From: Microbacterium saperdae
GTDB taxonomy: Bacteria; Actinomycetota; Actinomycetes; Actinomycetales; Microbacteriaceae
Direction: 5' to 3'
DNA length: 64,000 nucleotides
Assembly (NCBI RefSeq): GCF_006716345.1
Contig: NZ_VFOX01000002.1
Coordinates: forward strand, 558,001-622,000
Positions within the stretch are counted from its first letter, which is position 1. Each line of letters begins with the position of its first letter. The notes under the pieces were generated by a model, which saw only the letters and a program-made list of their open reading frames with translations, did not search any database and had not been told where the DNA came from. Shown here one piece after another: positions 58,118 through 64,000 of this stretch. The position numbers and the translations under genes were made by a program.

Positions 58118-59092
58118 ATGCCCGAGCCCTACATCCTCGTCAGCGACTGCGACCTGCCCGGAACCGTCATCGAAGACACCCTGCGGCAGGCTGGACTGCG
58201 CGCCGAGCGCGCCGCGTCGCCCTCGCTCGACGACCTCGCCGTGCTCGACGCCGACGCCGAGGGGCTCGTCGTCCAGTGGGCGCAGATCACCGGTGAGGTG
58301 ATGGATCGCCTGCCGAACCTCCGCATCATCAGCCGCGTCGGCATCGGCTACGACATGGTCGATGTGGAGGCGGCGACGGCCCGCGGCATCGCGGTCGCGA
58401 ACACCCCGAGCTACTGCATCGAGGAGGTCGCTGCGCACACCGTCGCCATGATCATGACGCAGGCACGCGGGCTCCCCGCCTACGACCGCGCGGTCCGCGC
58501 CGGCACCTGGAAGGCGGTCGATGCGCGCCCGCTCGCCGTGCGACCCTCGACCACGACCATCTCGGTCCTCGGCTTCGGCCGCATCGGATCGATCGTCGCC
58601 CGCGGATGTCGGGCGCTGGGATTCCGTGTGCTCGTCGCCGATCCGTACGCCTCCGCCGACGCCGTCCGCGATGCCGGATGCGAGCCGGTCGAGATCCCGG
58701 ATGCCGTGGCGCAGGCCGACATCCTCACGCTGCACGTGCCGCTGACCGAGGCGACCAAACACCTGATCGATGCCGCGGCCTTGGCGACCATGAAGCAGGG
58801 CGCCGTGGTGGTGAACACCTGCCGCGGTCCGCTCATCGACGAGGAGGCGCTCGCCGCCTCCCTTCGCACCGGGCACCTGGGCGCCGCGGCGCTGGACGTC
58901 TTCGCGGGCGAGCCCCTCGCTGCCGACTCCCCGCTGCGCGACCTCGACGAGGTGCTGCTCACTCCCCACGCGGCCTGGTACTCGCCTGAGGCGCTGGCCG
59001 ATCTGCCCGTTCATGCGGCGCAGAACATCATCCGCTATCTGGCCGGCGAGTCCGTGCCGATCGTCAACCCGACCTACGCCGCCGCGCGCTGA
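58118..59092 (+). CDS. D-isomer-specific 2-hydroxyacid dehydrogenase
   Basis: 324 residues, resembling the phosphoglycerate dehydrogenase/C-terminal-binding-protein group. Nucleotide loop LGFGRIGSIVARG; catalytic Arg in NTCRGPLIDE, Glu in DVFAGEPL and His in LTPHAAWYS. ATG 58118 was chosen although the frame is open far upstream, because homology starts there and the operator/promoter immediately precedes it. It is followed after 14 bases by the FAH-family gene. Confidence 0.9.
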   Translation: MPEPYILVSDCDLPGTVIEDTLRQAGLRAERAASPSLDDLAVLDADAEGLVVQWAQITGEVMDRLPNLRIISRVGIGYDMVDVEAATARGIAVANTPSYCIEEVAAHTVAMIMTQARGLPAYDRAVRAGTWKAVDARPLAVRPSTTTISVLGFGRIGSIVARGCRALGFRVLVADPYASADAVRDAGCEPVEIPDAVAQADILTLHVPLTEATKHLIDAAALATMKQGAVVVNTCRGPLIDEEALAASLRTGHLGAAALDVFAGEPLAADSPLRDLDEVLLTPHAAWYSPEALADLPVHAAQNIIRYLAGESVPIVNPTYAAAR

Positions 59093-59106
59093 CTGAAGGA
59101 TCTCTC

Positions 59107-59964
59107 ATGGAACTCATGCGACTCGGAGCCGTCGGCGACGAGCATCCGTTCGTCCGCGACGAGGCGGGCACCGTCTACGACCTCGCGCCGGTGACCCGCG
59201 ACATCGACGGGGCGTTCCTGGCGTCCGACGGCATCGCCCGGGTGCGTGACGCGCTGGAGCGCGGGGTGCTGCAGCCCGCCGATGTCGATGGCCTGCGCGT
59301 CGGGCCCCCGGTCGCGCGGCCCACCGCCGTGATCTGCATCGGCATGAACTACGCCGCCCACGCGGCCGAGTCCGGCTCGGAGCCGCCCGAGCATCCGGTG
59401 ATCTTCTTCAAGCACCCCAACACGGTCGTCGGCCCGGACGACGTGGTGCTGCTGCCTCCCGGCGCCGAGAAGGTGGATTGGGAGGTGGAGCTGGCGATCG
59501 TGATCGGCAAGACCGCCCGGTATCTGCCGTCGCCGGATGCCGCGGATGACGTGATCGCCGGGTACACGATCTCGAACGACGTGTCGGAGCGTGCGTACCA
59601 GCTCGACGTCTCGGGCGGACAGTGGTCGAAGGGCAAGTGCTCCGAGACGTTCAACCCGCTCGGTCCGGTGCTGGTCCCGGCCGACGAGGTCGACCCGCAG
59701 GCGCTGCGCCTGCGATCGTTCGTCAACGGCGAGCCGCGGCAGGACTCCTCGACCGCCGACATGATCTTCTCGGTGCGGCAGATCGTGCACGAGCTCAGCC
59801 AGTACCTGGTGCTGGAGCCGGGCGACGTGATCAACACCGGAACCCCGCAGGGCGTCGCACTGTCCGGGCGCTTCCCGTACCTGCAGGACGGCGACGAGAT
59901 GACGATCGAGATCGAGGGTCTCGGACGGCAGCAGCAGCGCACCGAACGGGTGCGTCTGGGCTGA
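59107..59964 (+). CDS. Fumarylacetoacetate hydrolase-family protein
   Basis: 285 residues with the FAH fold: CIGMNYAAHAAESG, the metal ligands in VDWEVELAIVIGK (Glu pair) and TISNDVSERAYQ (Asp), and GDVINTGTPQGVA. Relatives cleave acylpyruvates or 2,4-diketo-3-deoxy sugar acids, or hydrate/decarboxylate diketo acids. The GAAGGA ribosome site lies upstream; the gene is co-transcribed with the 2-hydroxyacid dehydrogenase. With the SDR, enolase-family and lactonase genes it completes the set expected for a diketo-hydrolase sugar pathway. Confidence 0.9.
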   Translation: MELMRLGAVGDEHPFVRDEAGTVYDLAPVTRDIDGAFLASDGIARVRDALERGVLQPADVDGLRVGPPVARPTAVICIGMNYAAHAAESGSEPPEHPVIFFKHPNTVVGPDDVVLLPPGAEKVDWEVELAIVIGKTARYLPSPDAADDVIAGYTISNDVSERAYQLDVSGGQWSKGKCSETFNPLGPVLVPADEVDPQALRLRSFVNGEPRQDSSTADMIFSVRQIVHELSQYLVLEPGDVINTGTPQGVALSGRFPYLQDGDEMTIEIEGLGRQQQRTERVRLG

Positions 59965-60054
59965 CCGAACCGGGACGGGCGGCGGCCTGTGCCCGTGTCA
60001 CGGCTCCTTCGCTGGGTGTGCCGTGGCTCGGGCAGAGGCCGCCGCCGCGTTCGG
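59965..60054. terminator. Long imperfect hairpin between FAH and lactonase genes
   Basis: GCGGCGGCCTGTGCCCG (59979-59995) pairs with 60029-60045 with one mismatch; CCGAAC/GTTCGG at the outer ends and CACGGC/GCCGTG inside extend the stem. It lies between convergent genes (stops at 59964 and 60073), so it is probably a bidirectional terminator. Confidence 0.75.
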
Positions 60055-60072
60055 TGCGTCGAGCGGGTGGAG

Positions 60073-60921
60073 TCAGCCGGCGAACGGCGTGACGGGGATG
60101 CCGTGAACCCCGGGCCGCACCGAGAACACCGATCCGGCCGGGGTGCCGTGGTCTGCGGGCAGCCCTTGCGCGGATGTCGTGATGTAGAGCGTGCCCAGGT
60201 CGTCGTCGCCGAAGGTGCATGCGCTCACCTGCGGCACGGGCAGCGCGATGGTCGCGACCAGCGCGCCCGAGGAGTCGTAGCCGTGCACGGCGCTGCCGCC
60301 CCAGAGGGCGACCCAGACGCTGCCGTCCGCGGCGACGGCGAGGCCGTCCGGCAACCCCTGCTCGTCGGGGATCCGCGCGAACACGCGCCGTCCCCGCAGC
60401 TCGCCCTCGGCCACGTCGAACACGTCGATGCGGTGCGAGAGGGTGTCGACGTAGTACGCGCGCTGCCCGTCCGGTGAGAAGCCGATGCCGTTGGAGATGG
60501 TCGTCCGTGGCAGCACGGTGGTCACGGCGAGATCGGTGTCGAGGCGCAGCACGATGCCGGCATCCGCTGTCGCGTCGTACGCCATGGAGCCGGCGAGCAG
60601 GCGGCCGCGCGGATCACAGCATCCGTCGTTCATGCGCACCCGCGGGTCGTCCAGCAGGGTCGAGACGGCGCGGAACTCCTCATCGACCGCATCCGCGAGA
60701 TACAGCGTCCGCGCACCGACGGCCACCACGCCGCCGTTCGCGCGGGGGCGGGCGAAGGCCAGGTACTCGTCGTCGATGTGCTGCCGGGTCACGCCATCGG
60801 CGCGCAGCGTCAGCAGGTCGCCGGCGTCTCCGTCCACCCAGCGCAATCCGCCCCAGGCCGTCGACCACACGGGGGCCTCGGCGTGGTGCGCAACCGGGCC
60901 GGTGACGTTCTCCGGAGTCAT
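60073..60921 (-). CDS. SMP-30/gluconolactonase-family lactonase
   Basis: 282 residues, six-bladed propeller family. Metal ligands are visible as Glu in HHAEAPVW, Asn in TTISNGIGFSPDG and Asp in GLPDGLAVAADG; RMNDGCCDPRGRLLAG is also characteristic. It probably opens a sugar lactone to the acid before dehydration by the enolase-family enzyme. It overlaps the upstream methyltransferase-like gene by 4 bases and has no TGCTATAGCA site of its own, so its regulation may differ from the rest of the pathway. Confidence 0.9.
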   Translation of the reverse strand: MTPENVTGPVAHHAEAPVWSTAWGGLRWVDGDAGDLLTLRADGVTRQHIDDEYLAFARPRANGGVVAVGARTLYLADAVDEEFRAVSTLLDDPRVRMNDGCCDPRGRLLAGSMAYDATADAGIVLRLDTDLAVTTVLPRTTISNGIGFSPDGQRAYYVDTLSHRIDVFDVAEGELRGRRVFARIPDEQGLPDGLAVAADGSVWVALWGGSAVHGYDSSGALVATIALPVPQVSACTFGDDDLGTLYITTSAQGLPADHGTPAGSVFSVRPGVHGIPVTPFAG

Positions 60922-61625
60922 GCGCGACTGCGCGCGACGTAGACGGTGTTCGACGACATCCCGCCCGTGACGGCGTTCTCGAAGTCGACCACATGCGCTG
61001 TGGCGTCATCGAACACGGCGTCCATCTCGACCATGAATTCCTGGTCGGGCGGATCGTCCGACCACAGTGCGAAGACCCCGCCGGTGGCGAGGTGCCGGTC
61101 GAGCGCGCGGAGCCCGGCGGCGTCGTAGAGGTCGGCGTGCGTCGGATCCAGCTGGTGGCGCGGCGAGTGATCGACGTCGAGCAGGATGGCCGAGTATCCG
61201 GGGTGCCCCTCGGCTGGTGCCGAGCGCACGAGTGCGAAGAAGTCGTCCTCCACCAGGCGCGTACGCGGGTCGTCGACGAGCTCCGCCGACACGGGCAGCA
61301 GCTTCCGCTCATGCCAGCCGATCACCGCGCCGAGCCGATCGACCACCGTGAGCGAGCTGACCCGCGCATCGCGCAGCGCGGCGACGGCGGTGTAGCCGAG
61401 CCCGAGGCCTCCCACCAGGACCGAGAGGTCGTCTCCGGACACCGCGGCGAGCCCCAGGTGCGAGAGTTCCTCCTCGGCCACCGTGAACAGGCTCGACATC
61501 AGGTACTCGTCGCCGAGCTTGACCTCGTAGATCTCCTGCCCGACGGCGGGCTCGGTGCGCCGACGCAGGGTGAGGTCGCCGATCGGGGTCGTCTGCCAGT
61601 CGAGTTCTTCGAACCGGGTGATCAC
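60918..61625 (-). CDS. Spermidine synthase-like methyltransferase-fold protein
   Basis: 235 residues. A Rossmann-type SAM-binding region is seen as VLVGGLGLGYTAVAALRD and SLTVVDRLGAVIGWHERKL, followed by DDPRTRLVEDDFFALV and YSAILLDVDHSPRH. This is the spermidine-synthase/class I methyltransferase pattern, but no specific substrate motif is recognised. It starts at GTG 61625 with GGAGG upstream. Overlap with the lactonase gene suggests co-transcription without an obvious functional link. Confidence 0.82.
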   Translation of the reverse strand: MITRFEELDWQTTPIGDLTLRRRTEPAVGQEIYEVKLGDEYLMSSLFTVAEEELSHLGLAAVSGDDLSVLVGGLGLGYTAVAALRDARVSSLTVVDRLGAVIGWHERKLLPVSAELVDDPRTRLVEDDFFALVRSAPAEGHPGYSAILLDVDHSPRHQLDPTHADLYDAAGLRALDRHLATGGVFALWSDDPPDQEFMVEMDAVFDDATAHVVDFENAVTGGMSSNTVYVARSRA

Positions 61626-61700
61626 TGCGGCATGCCTCCATCGTTCGCCCTGAGCGGGCGGTGGCGCGGGAAGATCCCGCGGCTGTCCTGGGCCTGTGTC

Positions 61701-62561
61701 TCAGGCCTGTCCGTCGCGGAAGCCCTGCCCGGTGCGGGGAGCCTGTTCGTTGCGGAGGGGGAGTGGGACCCGCTCGGGTTCCGTCGTGGTCGCTGCGGGG
61801 TCGGCGGATGCCGGGGGCACCGGGGGAGCGGCAGGCGCGGTGATCTCGCGGGCGACCTGCTTCTCGAGCACCGTGACGGCATCGTCGCTCAGCAGGATCA
61901 GGCCGTCGAGCTCTTCGCGCACGCGCTTGTACGCGACGTTGCGCTCAGCCTGTGTGGCGGACTCGTCGACAGCGACCTTCAGCAGCTGCTGCGCACGTTC
62001 GAGGCGCTTGCGCTCCGGCTCGGTGAAGGTCGAGTCGCGCAGGCGGCGGGCATCCTTCTCGGCGATCTCGAACGCCACGGCGTAGTCGCCGACCGCCTGC
62101 AGGTACTCGCCGACCTGCTGCTCGCTGATCTTGGCCTCCGCAGAGGCCGGGCGCAGCGCATCCGCCTTCTTCTTCGCCCGCAGGAACGCGGCGGTCAGCG
62201 GCTGGCGGCCGTCGCTCATGGCGGGGAACGCGATCAGCTTCGCCACATCGAGTTCGTAGTCGAGCCAGTGTGCCGTGATCTCGTCGTGCTCGGCGAACAG
62301 GCGCACGAGCAGATCGTTGGACGGGACGGATGCCGTGGTGTCGACGAACGTCGGTCCGCGCCGCTTCGCCTGCTGGGTCAGCGCTCGTGCCTCGATCTCG
62401 GCGGTCTTGAGCTGTGCCTTCATGCGGAGGGTCTCCAGGCGGCGCTCATGGCGGCGCTTCGAGTTGCGCTCCCACGCCTTCGCGGCACCGCCGGCCACGC
62501 CCATGATGGGGAAGATGACCCACCAGGGCACGGTGCTGAGCCATGCGAAGAACGGTTCCAT
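61701..62561 (-). CDS. Membrane-anchored coiled-coil protein of unknown function
   Basis: 286 residues. One N-terminal membrane helix (about 10-28, WWVIFPIMGVAGGAAKAW) is followed by a highly charged helical region (ERNSKRRHERRLETLRMKAQLKTAEIEARALTQQAK lies at about 31-66) and further helices, ending in a Pro/Ala-rich tail. It is likely cytoplasmic with a membrane anchor. I do not recognise a family with certainty. It lies upstream of the methyltransferase-like gene on the same strand. Confidence 0.8.
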   Translation of the reverse strand: MEPFFAWLSTVPWWVIFPIMGVAGGAAKAWERNSKRRHERRLETLRMKAQLKTAEIEARALTQQAKRRGPTFVDTTASVPSNDLLVRLFAEHDEITAHWLDYELDVAKLIAFPAMSDGRQPLTAAFLRAKKKADALRPASAEAKISEQQVGEYLQAVGDYAVAFEIAEKDARRLRDSTFTEPERKRLERAQQLLKVAVDESATQAERNVAYKRVREELDGLILLSDDAVTVLEKQVAREITAPAAPPVPPASADPAATTTEPERVPLPLRNEQAPRTGQGFRDGQA

Positions 62562-62761
62562 GATGTGCTCAGCCTACTGCGGAGGTCCGCGGGTTCCGAG
62601 GGGTGATGCGCCTGCTCTCGCCTGCACGACCTCGCGGATCGCCTCCGCCCCGCCTCGTCCGGAGCCGATCTGTCGGCGCGGCGCGAGGCATCTCCACTGC
62701 TGTGCTCGTCCGCCCGCCGCATCGGCGGCGAATCTCCTCTTCCGCAATCGCTGGTCATTGA

Positions 62762-62781
62762 TATAGTCAACGCAATTGACT
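62762..62781 (+). promoter_or_regulatory. Promoter and palindromic operator of the dehalogenase-like gene
   Basis: TATAGT (62762-62767) may be a -10 box; it overlaps the perfect palindrome AGTCAA-CGCAA-TTGACT (62765-62781). The 17-base symmetry suits a MarR- or TetR-type dimer. The regulator gene is not in this window. The rest of the 62562-62807 gap shows no gene. Confidence 0.55.
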
Positions 62782-62807
62782 TGCACGTTGTATCCGAGAG
62801 TTGGACG

Positions 62808-63686
62808 ATGATGACCACATCCCCCGCATCGATGACGGTGGACTGCGACGGCATCGAGATCGCGGCGGATGTCCGCGGATCGGGCCCCGCCGTGCTGCTG
62901 CTGCACGGATACCCCGAGACCAAGGCCATGTGGCGGGAGGTCGCCGAATCGCTCGCGGTCGACCACACCGTGGTGGCGGCGGATCTGCGCGGCTACGGCG
63001 ACTCCGCGAAGCCGCGGGGCGAGCACTACGCCAAGCGCGACATGGCACGGGACCAGGTGGCGCTGATGCGCACGCTCGGCTTCGAGCGGTTCGCTGTCAT
63101 CGGGCACGACCGCGGCGCCCGGGTCGGCCACCGGATGGCGCTGGATCATCCGGATGCCGTGTCCGCACTCGCCGTGCTCGACATCGTGCCGACCCTGCAC
63201 ATGTTCGAGAACGTCGACAGGGCGATGGCCACCGCGTACTTCCACTGGTTCTTCCTGGCCCGCGCGGACGGGATGCCCGAGGCGCTGATCACCGCCGACC
63301 GAAAGACCTGGCTGCGCAGCCGCTTCACGGGCCGCCGCCACGACGGTGACCGTCTGCCCGACGCCTACGACGAGTATCTGCGTTGCTTCGACGTCGACAC
63401 GGTGCACGCATCCGGTGCGGACTACCGCGCCGCCGCGACCGTCGACCTCGAGCACGACCGCGCCGACCGCGCCGCGGGACGAACGGTCACCTGTCCGGTC
63501 CTCGCGCTGTGGGGCGCGCACAGCTACGTCGGACGCCACTTCGACGTGCTCGCCACGTGGCGCCCGTACGCCCCCTCGGTCACCGGGCGTGCGATCGATG
63601 CCGACCACTATCTGGCGGAAGAGGCGCCGGATGCCACGGCCACCGCTCTGCGGGAGTTCCTGGGCGCGACGGCGGTGGCCGCATGA
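62808..63686 (+). CDS. Haloacetate dehalogenase-like alpha/beta hydrolase
   Basis: 292 residues. The alpha/beta-hydrolase pattern includes LLLHGYPETKAMW (oxyanion), ADLRGYGDSAKP and a nucleophile elbow GHDRGARVGHRMALDHPD with Asp101, Arg102 and Arg105. The Asp-Arg-x-x-Arg arrangement, WFFLAR, and the late His in DADHYLAEEAPD are as in fluoroacetate dehalogenases, where the two Arg bind the carboxylate. It may hydrolyse haloacetates or another small ester or epoxide. The start may be ATG 62808 or 62811. It overlaps the M20 peptidase gene by 4 bases. Confidence 0.85.
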   Translation: MMTTSPASMTVDCDGIEIAADVRGSGPAVLLLHGYPETKAMWREVAESLAVDHTVVAADLRGYGDSAKPRGEHYAKRDMARDQVALMRTLGFERFAVIGHDRGARVGHRMALDHPDAVSALAVLDIVPTLHMFENVDRAMATAYFHWFFLARADGMPEALITADRKTWLRSRFTGRRHDGDRLPDAYDEYLRCFDVDTVHASGADYRAAATVDLEHDRADRAAGRTVTCPVLALWGAHSYVGRHFDVLATWRPYAPSVTGRAIDADHYLAEEAPDATATALREFLGATAVAA

Positions 63687-64000
63687 GCGCCCGCGAGCAG
63701 GCGATCGAGCGCCTCGACCAGCTGGTGTCGATCGAGACCCCGACCGGCGACGTCGCGGGTCTCGCGGCAGCGCAACAGCTCGTGCGCTCCTGGCTCGACC
63801 CCGTGCTGGGTGCGCAGGGCGTGCTCGAGACCGTCGACGGCGTCTCGCACCTGCTCTGGGCGGGAGGTGAGACGCCATCGGTGCTGCTGCTCGGTCATCT
63901 CGACACCGTGTTCCCGAAGGGCACGATCGACGAACGCCCGTTCCGCCTCGATGGCGACCGCGCGACCGGACCCGGCGTCTTCGACATGAAGGCGGGCATC
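63683..64000 (+). CDS. M20-family peptidase (partial, runs off the window)
   Basis: The first 106 codons of a metallopeptidase. Metal-binding motifs LLLGHLDTVFPKG (His and Asp) and GPGVFDMKAGI (bridging Asp) fit the M20 glutamate carboxypeptidase/CPG2-like group. The ATG overlaps the hydrolase stop by 4 bases, so both are in one operon. The dimerisation domain and the remaining ligands lie beyond base 64000. Confidence 0.88.
   Translation, partial: MSAREQAIERLDQLVSIETPTGDVAGLAAAQQLVRSWLDPVLGAQGVLETVDGVSHLLWAGGETPSVLLLGHLDTVFPKGTIDERPFRLDGDRATGPGVFDMKAGI

Noticed and set aside
61626..62606. Plus-strand frame opposite the membrane-anchored protein
   Set aside because: The minus strand has a good start, a membrane helix and a coherent helical protein.

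Overview
The window is high-GC, densely packed, actinobacterial chromosomal DNA. Very frequent 4-base start/stop overlaps, GTG starts, apparently leaderless genes and lipobox-bearing solute-binding lipoproteins fit a monoderm actinobacterium. Gene content and the scattered short repeat ending in a GAGCCTGTCGAAGGG-type core suggest Microbacteriaceae, most likely Microbacterium; this is inference, as there is no rRNA in the window. No tRNA, rRNA, IS element, prophage or CRISPR array was seen.

Layout. (1) 1-3754: tail of an unknown gene, then a glycine betaine/proline ABC uptake operon (proV-proW-proX). (2) 3876-9686: a sensor kinase/response regulator pair facing a four-gene operon for a cysteine-containing lipoprotein, a membrane-fusion-like protein and a MacB-type ATPase and permease. 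(3) 9903-12158 (minus): PadR regulator, DUF1048 protein and a DrrAB-type ABC exporter. (4) 12300-15732 (minus): peptidase E-like enzyme, Dcu-type dicarboxylate carrier and ThrE-type exporter. (5) 15947-27673: alpha-galactoside utilisation, with a secreted GH97 carrying two carbohydrate-binding modules, a cytosolic GH36, a cytosolic GH97 with an NPCBM-like tail, a sugar ABC importer and a ROK regulator. (6) 27773-30101: SGNH hydrolase, an acidic unknown protein and CorA. (7) 30390-43374: a second carbohydrate locus, with an unusual ROK regulator and two Gfo/Idh oxidoreductases divergent from an ABC importer, an epimerase-like protein, a DapA-like aldolase, a 2-hydroxyacid dehydrogenase, a third oxidoreductase and a large Tat-exported beta-helix protein. 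(8) 43514-60921: a GntR/FCD regulator with Dpp-type importer, ceramidase-like hydrolase, three SDRs, an enolase-superfamily enzyme, an NTF2-like protein, a 2-hydroxyacid dehydrogenase, an FAH-family hydrolase and an SMP-30 lactonase. This set resembles a non-phosphorylative sugar/sugar-acid pathway. It is interrupted at 54569-56698 by a zinc-ribbon nuclease-like gene and DNA polymerase IV. (9) 60918-64000: spermidine-synthase-like methyltransferase, membrane-anchored unknown, haloacetate dehalogenase-like hydrolase and the start of an M20 peptidase.

The strongest non-gene signals are two. First, a palindrome with core TGCTATAGCA occurs five times, all in promoters of region 8; it probably marks the regulon of the GntR/FCD protein at 44365-45033, and at two promoters it coincides with the -10 box of apparently leaderless genes. 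Second, nested palindromes built on GAAGGAGA/TCTCCTTC sit in four gene junctions, and a fifth nested palindrome with a different core sits in another; all five junctions are between convergent genes. Two copies flank the pol IV/nuclease block. A separate GTCGAAGGG-type repeat has entered the 3' ends of two coding sequences.
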